This document shows positions 8,996 to 17,118 of a DNA stretch of 64,000 nucleotides, piece by piece (the stretch's first letter is position 1; the number at the start of each line of letters is the position of its first letter). Both the position numbers and the translations under genes were made by a program. The notes under the pieces are model-generated. The model saw only the letters and a list, made by a program, of their open reading frames with translations. It had not been told where the DNA came from and did no database searches. This DNA is from Burkholderiales bacterium (GTDB lineage: Bacteria; Pseudomonadota; Gammaproteobacteria; Burkholderiales; SG8-39), in NCBI GenBank assembly GCA_014860355.1, contig JACZJV010000012.1, positions 112,212 through 176,211 on the forward strand, in the 5' to 3' direction.

Positions 8996-9254
8996 CCCAG
9001 GGCCAGTCCGGCGAGCGCACGGACGACGCCGGGTTCTCGCCTCCGTTCCGGCGCCCGCCGCTCGCCCGGTTCCGGCACGAATGCCGACCCGTGACCAGTT
9101 TCAAAGCTCGATTCGATACGAATTGATATCCCCCGGGCGGCTTTTCTCCTCCCCCGTCACGAAGGGCCACGCAAGAGGAACCGAGACCTTCGGGCGCATT
9201 TCCAGCTATTCCCCCGGGTACGGACCCTTTGCGCAAAATTGTGAAAATCGCCCC

Positions 9255-10073
9255 TTAGTTGCCTTCAAATGCGGGCTTTTGCTTGGCCACGAATGCGTTA
9301 TAGGCGCGGGTGAAGTCCTGGGTCTGCATGCAGATCGCCTGCGCCTCGGCCTCGGTCTCCAGCGCCTGCTCGATGGTCTGGTTCCACTCTTGATGCAGGC
9401 ATTTCTTGGTCATGGAATGGGCGAATATAGGTCCGTCGGCGATCTCCTTGGCCATTGCGTGCGCCCGCGCGAGCAGCTGGTCTTTGGGCACGATCTCGTT
9501 GTAATAGCCCCATGCATGTCCTTCCTGGGCCGACATCGCGCGCCCGGTGTAGAACAGCTCCGATGCGCGTCCCTGGCCGATGATACGCGGCAGAATCGCG
9601 CAGGCGCCCATGTCGCAGCCGGCGAGGCCGACGCGCACGAACAGGAACGCGGTCTTGCATTCCGGCGTGCCGTAGCGCAGGTCGCTCGCCATCGAAATAA
9701 TCGCGCCCGCTCCGGCACAGATGCCGTCGACCGCCGAAATGACCGGCTGCGGACAAGTGCGCATCTCCTTCACCAGATTTCCGGTCATGCGCGTAAACGC
9801 GATCAGCCCGCTCATGTCCATCTTGGTCAGGGGGCCTATGATTTCGTGCACATCGCCGCCCGAGCAGAAATTGCCGCCCTCGCCGGTGAATACCACAACG
9901 CGCACGTCTTGCGCATACTGCAGCTTGTGGAACGTGTCGCGCAGCTCCGCGTAGCTCTCGAGCGTGAGCGGGTTCTTACGTTCGGGACGGTTCAGGGTGA
10001 TCGTGCCTACGCGGTCTTTGACTTCCCACTTGAAGTGCTGAGGACGCCACTCGGCGGCTTTGAGTTTGTACAT
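9255..10073 (-). CDS. Enoyl-CoA hydratase/isomerase family protein (crotonase)
   Basis: A 272-aa crotonase-superfamily enzyme starting at 10073 behind a GGAGA ribosome site. Seen motifs: [10 protein letters not shown] (about 31-40), the first oxyanion-hole strand [10 protein letters not shown] (about 70-79) and the second, [17 protein letters not shown] (about 121-137). Where textbook hydratases carry PE...GAGG, this protein has [12 protein letters not shown], so at least one of the two usual catalytic glutamates is not in its usual context. This variant recurs in crotonases of aromatic-acid clusters, as far as I recall, and the exact reaction (hydration, hydrolysis or isomerisation) is open. 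It lies 40 bp downstream of the SDR gene in one operon. Confidence 0.85.
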   Translation of the reverse strand: MYKLKAAEWRPQHFKWEVKDRVGTITLNRPERKNPLTLESYAELRDTFHKLQYAQDVRVVVFTGEGGNFCSGGDVHEIIGPLTKMDMSGLIAFTRMTGNLVKEMRTCPQPVISAVDGICAGAGAIISMASDLRYGTPECKTAFLFVRVGLAGCDMGACAILPRIIGQGRASELFYTGRAMSAQEGHAWGYYNEIVPKDQLLARAHAMAKEIADGPIFAHSMTKKCLHQEWNQTIEQALETEAEAQAICMQTQDFTRAYNAFVAKQKPAFEGN

Positions 10074-10113
10074 TTGGTTCTCCGTATTGCGGTTAAAAGG
10101 AAATAGGGTGGTG

Positions 10114-10860
10114 TCAGCCGGCCAGGGTGAGCCCGCCGCTGACGCTCAGCGTTTGCCCGGTGATGAAAGCCGCCCGGCTGCTGGCAAAGAACAGCACGGC
10201 ATCGGCGATCTCCGAGGGTTGCGCCAGCCGGCCCATCGGCGTGACGCGGACAAAGGCTTCGCGGTGCTTCTCCGGCACCACGGCCAAAAGCGGGGTGTCG
10301 GTCGGGCCCGGGCAGACGCAGTTCACGTTGATGTTGAAGCGCGCCATTTCTCGTGCAAGCGACTTGGTAAATGCGATTGCGCCGCCTTTCGCGCCGGAAT
10401 AGACCGACTCGCCCAGGCTGCCGACCCGGCCGGCGTCGCTGGACACGGTGACAATCTTGCCGGACTTGCGCTCGATCATGTCATCCAGGAACGCGCGCGC
10501 CACCGCGATCGGTCCGAACAGATTCAGATCGATTACCTTGCGCCAGAAATCAGGCGAGTTCTTGACGAAGGGCTCTATTTTGCCCCAGCCGGCAACATTG
10601 GCGACGATATCGACATGCTCCCGCTTCGCATAGGCCGCCTTCCTGAATGCCTCGATCGAGTCGAGGTCGGTAACGTCGAGCCGGATGAAATCGGCCCCCA
10701 GACCCTTGGCGCGGATTGCCGCTGCGCCCTGCTCGCCTGCCTCCACGGCAATATCTCCGAGCAGCACGTGCGCTCCTGCCTGCGCCAGGGTTTCGGCGGT
10801 CGCCCGCCCGATTCCCGAGGCCGCTCCGGTGACCACCGCCGTTTTGCCGTCTAGTCGCAT
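10114..10860 (-). CDS. Short-chain dehydrogenase/reductase, BadH/3-hydroxyacyl-CoA dehydrogenase-like
   Basis: A 248-aa classical [11 protein letters not shown] at residues 11-18 is the NAD(P) glycine motif, NVAG at 88-91 the NNAG equivalent, Ser140/141 and YSGAK (Tyr154, Lys158) the catalytic residues, and Asn113 completes the tetrad. An Asp (GD at 35-36) after the second strand suggests NAD rather than NADP. Overall it resembles 2-hydroxycyclohexanecarboxyl-CoA dehydrogenase (BadH) and other beta-hydroxyacyl-CoA dehydrogenases that pair with crotonases, as here. It is the first gene of the minus-strand operon and starts 106 bp from the palindromic operator candidate. Confidence 0.85.
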   Translation of the reverse strand: MRLDGKTAVVTGAASGIGRATAETLAQAGAHVLLGDIAVEAGEQGAAAIRAKGLGADFIRLDVTDLDSIEAFRKAAYAKREHVDIVANVAGWGKIEPFVKNSPDFWRKVIDLNLFGPIAVARAFLDDMIERKSGKIVTVSSDAGRVGSLGESVYSGAKGGAIAFTKSLAREMARFNINVNCVCPGPTDTPLLAVVPEKHREAFVRVTPMGRLAQPSEIADAVLFFASSRAAFITGQTLSVSGGLTLAG

Positions 10861-10966
10861 ATTTTTTGCTCCGTAATAAGAGAATCGGATTCAGATTTCG
10901 GATCAGTGCAGCCAGGCACCGCGCGCGAAGCCTTTTCAGCAGCGCCGGCGTCGGCTACAATCCAGA

Positions 10967-10984
10967 TGAATGAATATTCATTCA
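10967..10984. promoter_or_regulatory. Perfect 18-bp palindrome, candidate TetR/FadR-type operator
   Basis: TGAATGAAT directly followed by its reverse complement ATTCATTCA forms an 18-bp perfect palindrome in the 334-bp spacer between the divergent SDR-crotonase and reductase-ligase-dioxygenase operons. It is nearly identical to the operator consensus I recall for the TetR-family fatty-acid regulator FadR of Bacillus (TGAATGAMTANTCATTCA). I saw no second copy in the window. The rest of the spacer holds one promoter-like sequence and no supportable gene. Confidence 0.7.
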
Positions 10985-11094
10985 GTCAGCCAAAATTTAC
11001 ATGAAACAGGCCAAGAATGCAACAAACAAAGCGAGCGCCGGCGCTCGCGCACCGCAGGTCGCGAGCCCGCCCCGCGCCGGTCCGCGGATGGAAA

Positions 11095-11123
11095 TTGACA
11101 CGACAGGCGCAAATCAGCATAGT
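11095..11123 (+). promoter_or_regulatory. Sigma-70-like promoter for the aromatic operon
   Basis: TTGACA at 11095-11100 (perfect -35) is followed after 17 bases by CATAGT at 11118-11123 (four of six to TATAAT). The start of transcription would fall near 11130, about 65 bp before the GTG of the reductase gene. The palindromic operator lies about 110 bp upstream, so repression from that site would need to be indirect or would act mainly on the minus-strand operon. Confidence 0.45.
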
Positions 11124-11194
11124 GTGCCGAACAAACGGTCGGATCGTGCGCGCGTCGGACGTCGCTGCGGTGCCCGGCACCTCGAGGAGATTTC

Positions 11195-12055
11195 GTGCAT
11201 AACAGCGGACGCGCTCTGGCCGACGCCGCCCCGGCCGGGGCAGGCAACGGTATTTTTGAGCAGCCGCTCAAGGCCGCGATGCCGCTGAAGGGACCGGGCG
11301 AGCGCGATTGCGACGATCGTGCGCGTTCTGCCGCGCATCCCGCGCGCGTGATGCTGTGCCGCGTCGACAGCCTCACGGACCTGAGCCACGACACCCGCGA
11401 GCTTCGTCTTGCGATCGAAGACGGCGGGCGGTTTGGATTTTTCGCGGGCCAGTACGCCCAAATCGAGTTCGCGCCGGAGTTTGCCAGATACTATTCCATG
11501 GCGAGCACTCCCGCGGAGGAACAGCTGCTCTTTCACCTGCGCCGCACGCCCGCGGGCAAGGCCGGTTCCCATGTTGCGCAACAGCTCAGGCCTGGCGACA
11601 AGGTCAGGGTATCCGGGCCGCTGGGATATTCCTATTTGCGCGACGGGCACACCGGGCCCGTGTTGTTGATTGCGGGGGGCAGCGGCTTAGCGCCGATGCT
11701 TTCGATTCTGCGCACTTTGCTCGCGCGCGACGCAAACGCGCGCGTGGTACTGTATTTAGGCGTACGCAGCGAGCGCGATGTCTACCACGAACACGTCCTC
11801 GCCGGCCTTGCGCAGGAGCACGCCAATTTTTCCTATGCGATTGTGTTGTCGGAGCCCGATGGCGCAAGCGTTCGCCGCCGCGGTCTGGTGCATCAGGCGG
11901 TGGCGGATGATCTTGCCGATGCCTCGGCCTACACGGCCTATCTTGCCGGGCCGCCGGCGATGGTCGAGGCTGCCGGCCGGCTGCTGCTCGGCCGCGGCGT
12001 GGCCGGGTGCGACATCCACGGGGATGCCTTTCGCCATCAGCCATCAGGAGGATGA
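11195..12055 (+). CDS. FAD/NAD(P)-binding oxidoreductase lacking a 2Fe-2S domain
   Basis: A 286-aa protein from GTG 11195 behind GAGGAG; ATG at 11279 is an alternative. From residue about 53 it matches the reductase half of class IB ring-hydroxylase and phenol-type reductases: CRVDSLTDLSHDTRELRL, FAD-binding RYYS (98-101), AGGSGLAPMLS (160-170, NAD site) and a C-terminal AGPPAMVEA. In that enzyme class a plant-type ferredoxin domain with four cysteines normally precedes this point. Here the first 52 residues have no such cluster, and no other frame upstream supplies one. It should pass electrons from NAD(P)H to a partner, but no oxygenase component is encoded nearby. It is the first gene of the plus-strand operon. 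Confidence 0.85.
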   Translation: MHNSGRALADAAPAGAGNGIFEQPLKAAMPLKGPGERDCDDRARSAAHPARVMLCRVDSLTDLSHDTRELRLAIEDGGRFGFFAGQYAQIEFAPEFARYYSMASTPAEEQLLFHLRRTPAGKAGSHVAQQLRPGDKVRVSGPLGYSYLRDGHTGPVLLIAGGSGLAPMLSILRTLLARDANARVVLYLGVRSERDVYHEHVLAGLAQEHANFSYAIVLSEPDGASVRRRGLVHQAVADDLADASAYTAYLAGPPAMVEAAGRLLLGRGVAGCDIHGDAFRHQPSGG

Positions 12056-12189
12056 TTCTGCATGGGTACAATGCTCGCGCACATCGATAGCCGGGGTTGC
12101 CGCGATTGCGTCGCAGACGCGGATTTGAATTGAGCTTTGCTGGATTTTGCACGCCGGGGCGTTCCGGCCTTCTTGAAAAGGAGCATGGA

Positions 12190-12894
12190 GTGAATTACGT
12201 AGTCGAAATGTGGCAGCAGCCTTCGCTGCCGGTGCTTGGTTCCAAAGACCGTTTTCCGGTGCGGCGCATATTCTGCGTTGGCCGCAACTATGTCGAACAC
12301 CAGAAGGAAATGGGCGGCGACGGTCGCGAGCAGCCGTTTTTCTTTTGCAAGGCGCCGCACGACCTGCTGCCGGTCGAGGCCGGCGCGAGCGCCAATCTCT
12401 GCTACCCGCCCATGACCAGCAATTATCACTGGGAAACCGAGATGGTTGCACTGATCGGCAAGGGCGGCTACAAGATCGCGGCCGAGCGCGCCAACGATCA
12501 CGTGTGGGGCTATGCGATCGGCCTGGACATGACCCGCCGCGACCTGCAGCAGCAGGGCAAGGACAAGGGCCGTCCCTGGAGTTTCGGCAAGGATTTCGAC
12601 GAGGCCGCGCCCTGCGGACCAGCCACGCCGGCGAGCAAGATAGGACACCCGTCCAAGGGTAAGCTCTGGCTCAAGGTGAACGGCGAGTTCCGCCAGCAAT
12701 CCGATATCGATCAGATGATCTGGAGCGTGCCCGAGCAGATAGCTTTCCTGACGCAGTACTACACGCTAGAGGCCGGCGACGTGATATTCACCGGGACTCC
12801 AGCAGGAGTGGGCGCAGCCAAGACCGGGGACGAACTCGTCGCGGGCATCGACGGCCTGGGCGAGTTGCGCGTGAGCGTGGTCGCGCCGCGCTAA
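12190..12894 (+). CDS. Fumarylacetoacetate hydrolase family protein (fumarylpyruvate hydrolase-like)
   Basis: A 234-aa FAH-family protein. GTG 12190 is preferred because AAGGAG stands six bases upstream; ATG 12208 is possible. Seen motifs: RIFCVGRNYVEH, the metal-ligand segments HWETEMVALIGKG and GLDMTRRDLQ, and the C-terminal GDVIFTGTPAGVG. The family cleaves C-C bonds in 2,4-dioxo acids; the CVGRNY opening and the length are closest to fumarylpyruvate and maleylpyruvate hydrolases of gentisate-type pathways. In this operon it could hydrolyse or decarboxylate the product of the downstream dioxygenase. A 134-bp non-coding gap separates it from the reductase gene; 18 bp separate it from the ligase. 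Confidence 0.85.
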   Translation: MNYVVEMWQQPSLPVLGSKDRFPVRRIFCVGRNYVEHQKEMGGDGREQPFFFCKAPHDLLPVEAGASANLCYPPMTSNYHWETEMVALIGKGGYKIAAERANDHVWGYAIGLDMTRRDLQQQGKDKGRPWSFGKDFDEAAPCGPATPASKIGHPSKGKLWLKVNGEFRQQSDIDQMIWSVPEQIAFLTQYYTLEAGDVIFTGTPAGVGAAKTGDELVAGIDGLGELRVSVVAPR

Positions 12895-12912
12895 ACCGGG
12901 GCGCCGCAGCGC

Positions 12913-14385
12913 ATGAACGCCGCCGCATATTTGCTCGCCACCGGGCATTCCGGCGCAATCGCGCTGGAGTGCGGCGCGCAGCGTCTGACGTATGGCGAAC
13001 TGCGCGACGCGGTCGCCCGTGCCGGCGGCGCCTGGCGCGCGCGTGGACTTGAGCCAGGCGAACGCGTGCTGGTGTTCGCTCCGGACGGCATCGCCTGGGT
13101 GATCGCCTATCTGGGCGTGATCTGGGCGGGCGGCGTCGCAGTCGGCCTGAACTCGCGCCTGTTCGAGCGGGAACTGTCGGTGGTTCTGTCGGAGGCAGGC
13201 GCGCGCTTCATCTGGTGCAACGAAAGTTCGCGCGCGCTGCTGGAGCGCCTGCTCGCCATCGTCGCCGACCCGCCGCAATTGGTCATCGATGCGCAATGGA
13301 GCGCAGTCCTGCCGGCCGCCGGCGCCATCCCCGCAGCCGAATTGGCCGAGGATGCTGCCGCCCTGTGGGTCTACACTTCCGGCACCACCGGCCTGCCCAA
13401 GGCGGTCATGCACGCGCAGCGCAGCGTAATCGGCAGCGCCGATTTCGGCCGCGACATCCTTGGACTGAACGCCCAAGACCGCATTTATGCATCGTCCAAA
13501 TTGTTTTTCGCCTATTCTCTCGGCAACAGTCTATGCGCCGGCTTGCGCCTGGGCGCTAGCGTGATCCTCGATAGCGAATGGCCCACTGCCGAGGGGGTGG
13601 CGCAGGTGGTCGAACGGCACCGGCCGACCGCGCTGTTTTCGGTGCCTACGCTGTACCTCAAAATGCTGCAGGCCGGCGTCGCTGCGCGGTTTGCAGCGGC
13701 CGGCGTGCGCCGCTATGTGTCCGCCGGTGAAGCTTTGCCGGCAGCGGTGCGGCGCGAATGGCGCGAAGCGAGCGGCGTTGCGCCGGTATCGGGCTACGGC
13801 GCCTCCGAAACCGTGGTCCTGGTGTTCTACTGCGATGACGACAGCGCATTGCTGAAGCCGTCGCCGCGGCTGGAATATCGCGTGCGCGAAAGAGGCGATG
13901 CGGCGGCGCCGCAGCGCCTGTGGCTGCGCCATCCCTCGATTGCGCTGGGATACTGGCAGCGACCCGAAGCCGAGCGCGACAGCTTCGAGGACGGCTGGTT
14001 TTCGCCGGGCGATCTGTTTCGGCGGCGCGGCGACGGAACGCTGGAGCTTTGCGGGCGGGACGACGATATGCTGAAAATCTCCGGGCAGTGGGTGAGCATA
14101 CTCGATGTCGAACAGGCGCTGCTCGGCGCGAGCGCCGGCTGCGTGGAGGGACTCGCGGCGGTAGGCTTTGAAAACGCCGAAGGCCTGGTTTCCATCGCGT
14201 TGTTCGCGGTGGCTGCTGCGGGAAAGGAAGTGCAGGCACATGAGCGCCTGGCCGCGGGCATCGCCGCGCTGCCCAAACTCAAGCGGCCGCGGATGGTAAA
14301 GTGGGTGGGTGAGCTGCCGCTCACCGCAACGGGCAAGCTGCAGCGGCGCAAGCTCAAGGAACAGCTGTCGCGCGATGCCGGATGA
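12913..14385 (+). CDS. Benzoate-CoA ligase-like acyl-CoA synthetase
   Basis: A 490-aa ANL-superfamily enzyme, slightly shorter than typical benzoate-CoA ligases (about 520-530 aa), chiefly at the N-terminus. The P-loop YTSGTTGLPKAVMH is at residues 154-167. The segment SSKLFFAYSLGNS (194-206) is characteristic of the benzoate-CoA ligase group. GYGASE follows near 290, and TATGKLQRR near the C-terminus carries the acyl-adenylation lysine Lys475. It should activate a carboxylic acid, probably aromatic, to its CoA thioester. The substrate is not readable from sequence. It sits mid-operon between the FAH-type hydrolase and the CMD protein. Confidence 0.87.
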   Translation: MNAAAYLLATGHSGAIALECGAQRLTYGELRDAVARAGGAWRARGLEPGERVLVFAPDGIAWVIAYLGVIWAGGVAVGLNSRLFERELSVVLSEAGARFIWCNESSRALLERLLAIVADPPQLVIDAQWSAVLPAAGAIPAAELAEDAAALWVYTSGTTGLPKAVMHAQRSVIGSADFGRDILGLNAQDRIYASSKLFFAYSLGNSLCAGLRLGASVILDSEWPTAEGVAQVVERHRPTALFSVPTLYLKMLQAGVAARFAAAGVRRYVSAGEALPAAVRREWREASGVAPVSGYGASETVVLVFYCDDDSALLKPSPRLEYRVRERGDAAAPQRLWLRHPSIALGYWQRPEAERDSFEDGWFSPGDLFRRRGDGTLELCGRDDDMLKISGQWVSILDVEQALLGASAGCVEGLAAVGFENAEGLVSIALFAVAAAGKEVQAHERLAAGIAALPKLKRPRMVKWVGELPLTATGKLQRRKLKEQLSRDAG

Positions 14386-14436
14386 GTTGCATTTTCGATT
14401 TATCATCGTTTCGTTAACCAGATAGCAGGAGTAGCC

Positions 14437-14883
14437 GTGCTGCCACCACGCATAGATACCAAGGCCGTGCAGGCCGCAATGGGCGAATACGCCGATGACA
14501 AAGAGACGCTCGCGCAGCGCGCCGCGATCTACCAGGACTTGATCGGATTCGTTCCGCCGCGCATCGAGGCGCGGCTGAATGTAACCGGCGCGCTCGACCC
14601 GCAGATGCTGGACCTGCAGGAGCGCATCCGCGAGCACGGCATGTACCCCAAGTGTTTCGACGTCAAGACCGCGCAGATGATGCTGTTCGGCATGCTGCTG
14701 ATGGACCTGAGCGATGCTGCGCCGCTGCACGCGATCGCGGCGCGGCGCGCCGGCGCAAGCTGGGAGGAGCTGCAGGGCGTGATCAACCTCTGCTTTCTGT
14801 TTCGCGGGCTGCCCGCGGCCAACCGCGGCGCGGAAATCCTCGCCAACCTCGCCAAGCGCGAGGCCGAGTCGAAGCCAGCTTGA
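14437..14883 (+). CDS. Carboxymuconolactone decarboxylase (CMD/AhpD) family protein
   Basis: A 148-aa protein starting at GTG 14437 behind AGGAG. The all-helical CMD core is visible around MMLFGMLLMDLSDAAPLHAIAARRAGASWEEL (positions about 86-117), with the HxxxARRAGAS helix typical of the decarboxylase side of the family. The CxxC pair of AhpD-type peroxidase reductants is absent. True PcaC decarboxylates gamma-carboxymuconolactone in the ortho pathway, whereas here the partner is an extradiol enzyme, so the reaction is probably different. An isomerase or decarboxylase role on the ring-cleavage product is inference. It ends 13 bp before the dioxygenase. Confidence 0.8.
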   Translation: MLPPRIDTKAVQAAMGEYADDKETLAQRAAIYQDLIGFVPPRIEARLNVTGALDPQMLDLQERIREHGMYPKCFDVKTAQMMLFGMLLMDLSDAAPLHAIAARRAGASWEELQGVINLCFLFRGLPAANRGAEILANLAKREAESKPA

Positions 14884-14896
14884 GCGCGCGCACGCC

Positions 14897-15727
14897 ATGA
14901 CTCCGGGAATCGTCGCCGCTGCCGCAGTACCCCACGTCCCGACGCTGGGCCTGCCCGAGAATACACCGGATTTCCAGCTCACCCTGGTCGAAGGCGAGCG
15001 CGCGCTGGGCCGCGTTCTGCGTGAACTGAAACCGGATCTTTTCGTGGTCAATTCGTCCCATTGGGTCTGTACCTTCGGCTGGTACGCGACCTGCCAGAGC
15101 CTGCACCAAGGGACTTGTGTCGCGGACGAAGCGCCAGACCTGATTCCGGGCATCGCTTACAAGCGCAAAGGCGATGCGGAGTTTGCCTCGGCGCTGGTCG
15201 ATGAATGGCAGGCACGGGGAATTCCCGGCGGCCGCAACGATACCCCGCATTACGCCTGGGATTACGGCAGTCTGGTGCCCCTGCTGCATCTGGACCCGGA
15301 AGCGGAGGTTCCCGTGGTGCAAATCCCCACGGTGATTCTGTCGGATCTTGCCGAGTGCATGCTGGCCGCCCGTGCCGTGCATGCAACCGCGAAACGACTG
15401 GGCCGCCGCGTCGTCTACATCGCGAGTTCGGCTTTCAGCCATGCGCTGGTACGCGGGCGCCACCTGAAGCCCACGGCCGAACGCGCGGCGCTGGATCAGA
15501 AGTTCATCGGTCTGCTTAAACGCGGCGCGGTGGGGGAGGCGATTGCATGGCTCCCGGAATACAGCCGTGCCGCCGTCGCCGAAATGAACGGAAAGCCATT
15601 GGCCGGCATGCTGGGCGCGCTGCAGGCCCTGGAGGAAGAGGGCGCACGGTTGGAGGGGGAGCAATACGGCGGATATGCGCAGTCATCCGGCAGTGGCAAC
15701 GCCAATGTGGTGGTGTGGCGCCGCTGA
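14897..15727 (+). CDS. Class III extradiol ring-cleavage dioxygenase (LigB superfamily)
   Basis: A 276-aa protein that fits the LigB fold shared by homoprotocatechuate 2,3-dioxygenase (class III HpaD) and the 2-aminophenol dioxygenase beta subunit (AmnB). The iron ligands can be placed by alignment from memory: His13 in VPHVP, His55 in NSSHW and Glu229 in AVAEMNG. His182 in SAFSHAL matches the acid-base histidine. The C-terminal SSGSGNANVV corresponds to the SSGTGQ/GTGNA segment of the family. It opens a catechol or aminophenol ring next to the hydroxyl pair using Fe(II) and O2. The substrate is unknown. It is the last gene of the plus-strand operon. Confidence 0.85.
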   Translation: MTPGIVAAAAVPHVPTLGLPENTPDFQLTLVEGERALGRVLRELKPDLFVVNSSHWVCTFGWYATCQSLHQGTCVADEAPDLIPGIAYKRKGDAEFASALVDEWQARGIPGGRNDTPHYAWDYGSLVPLLHLDPEAEVPVVQIPTVILSDLAECMLAARAVHATAKRLGRRVVYIASSAFSHALVRGRHLKPTAERAALDQKFIGLLKRGAVGEAIAWLPEYSRAAVAEMNGKPLAGMLGALQALEEEGARLEGEQYGGYAQSSGSGNANVVVWRR

Positions 15728-15744
15728 GCGGCAGAATGATTGAA

Positions 15745-15779
15745 CACCCGGCATCCGCCGGAGGCGCATGCGGCGGGTG
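15745..15779. terminator. Strong hairpin in the convergent gap, probable bidirectional terminator
   Basis: CACCCG (15745-15750) pairs with CGGGTG (15774-15779). Inside it GCAT pairs with ATGC and CGCC with GGCG around a GGA loop. The hairpin fills the 53-bp gap between the converging dioxygenase and MFS genes. No U-run follows on the plus strand, and only a weak T-rich stretch follows on the minus strand. Confidence 0.5.
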
Positions 15780-15780
15780 A

Positions 15781-17064
15781 CTATTGCGTCTGGCGGCAAT
15801 GGGTCTCGCGCACGAACACCAGCAATACCATAGCGGCTGCGAGCCAGACCAGCATCAGCATAAAGCCGGCGCGGTAGGCGCCGAAATCGTAGACGCGCAC
15901 GCCGTCTGCAAACGTGCCGGTCCAGCGCCGGTCGAGTATCCATCCGACCGCGGGTTGCATGATCATGCCCCCCAGCATATTGCCCATATTGGCGATGCCG
16001 CCGGCAGTGCCGGCCAGGGCTGCCGGGCTTGATTCCTTGGCGATGGCAAAACCCACCATTACCGCAGATGAAGCGCAACCGATGAATCCGAGCAATATGA
16101 CCAGCAGCGACAAGGGCAAGTTCGGCACCAACAGGGCAATGCACCAACCCGCGGCGGCGAGCAGGGCGCCGAGGGCATACAAGGGTTTGCGCCGGCGCAG
16201 GCGGTCGGACAGCGCGCCTACGAACGGCCCTGTCACCGCCCAGCAAACGAGCAGCAGCGAGGTGATCATGGACGCCTGCGAGGTACTGATCCGATAGTGC
16301 GTGCTCAGAAACGGTACGCCCCACAATCCGCCGAAAGTGAGCGCCGGTCCCGATACCGCGCCCGAGATCAGGAACACCAGCCAGACATTGCTCGTCGTGA
16401 GCGTCTGCCTGATGCTCTGCAGGATCGGCGCGTGGCGGGCGGGCGCGACCGGCGCGTAGCTGGCATAACCCCGCTCTGCAGGGTCGTCGCGTACTGCGAC
16501 CCAAATCGCCACGGCCAGCAGTCCGGTCAACGCTGCGGCGAAGCACATCACGTTGCGCCAGCCGAACGCATCGACCATCAGGCGCAGCGGCACGCCGGCC
16601 GAAACTGCACCAAGGACGCCGCAGGCCAGCGCCAGGCCGGCGATCATGGCAAAGCGCGTCGGCGCAAACCAGTGGCCGGCGAGCTTGAGCATGGAGACGA
16701 ATGCAACCCCGACCGAACCGCCGATCAGCAGGCGGCCCAGGCCCGCGGCGGCGTATGCGGGCGCGAGCGCAAACAGCAGCGTGCCCGCCGCTGCGATCGC
16801 CGCGCCTGCGGTGAGCACGCGCCGCGGCCCCCAGCGATCGGCCAGCAGGCCAGCCGGAATCTGAATCGCGACATAACTGTAGTAATAGAATGCGGACAGA
16901 TTGCCCAGCGCCGCCGCGCCTAGCGTGAACTCGCTCATCAGCTCGCGCGTGATCACCGCCGGGGCGACGCGCTGATAGAAGCCGATCAGGTAGAAAGCCG
17001 CGCCCAGGCCCCAAATCGCAAAGGCAAGGCGTAGCGGCGGAAAAGTTCGCTCGGGTGAATTCAA
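15781..17064 (-). CDS. MFS transporter
   Basis: A 427-aa major facilitator with about 12 predicted membrane helices. The N-terminal half carries the loop 2-3 motif GLLADRWGPRRV (about 74-85), a good match to the MFS motif A GxLaDrxGrkxxl, and a second copy appears as GALSDRLRRRKPL in the other half. The general look is that of organic-acid or nitrate/sugar-phosphate type MFS proteins. Because it lies at the edge of the aromatic cluster, uptake of the aromatic acid is a reasonable guess, but it is on the opposite strand and no operator was seen before it. The rhodanese gene lies 54 bp upstream in the same direction. Confidence 0.85.
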   Translation of the reverse strand: MNSPERTFPPLRLAFAIWGLGAAFYLIGFYQRVAPAVITRELMSEFTLGAAALGNLSAFYYYSYVAIQIPAGLLADRWGPRRVLTAGAAIAAAGTLLFALAPAYAAAGLGRLLIGGSVGVAFVSMLKLAGHWFAPTRFAMIAGLALACGVLGAVSAGVPLRLMVDAFGWRNVMCFAAALTGLLAVAIWVAVRDDPAERGYASYAPVAPARHAPILQSIRQTLTTSNVWLVFLISGAVSGPALTFGGLWGVPFLSTHYRISTSQASMITSLLLVCWAVTGPFVGALSDRLRRRKPLYALGALLAAAGWCIALLVPNLPLSLLVILLGFIGCASSAVMVGFAIAKESSPAALAGTAGGIANMGNMLGGMIMQPAVGWILDRRWTGTFADGVRVYDFGAYRAGFMLMLVWLAAAMVLLVFVRETHCRQTQ

Positions 17065-17118
17065 GGCAGGAATGGTTAGGCGGAATCGGGCGCCGGCGTC
17101 ATCCCCGCGCGATGCTGA

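Noticed and set aside
11001..11288. A 95-codon plus-strand frame in the spacer before the reductase gene
   Set aside because: It overlaps the reductase in another frame, has no ribosome site or domain, and covers the promoter candidate.
13531..15153. A 540-codon minus-strand frame across the ligase, CMD and dioxygenase genes
   Set aside because: It spans three real genes that all have family motifs on the other strand.
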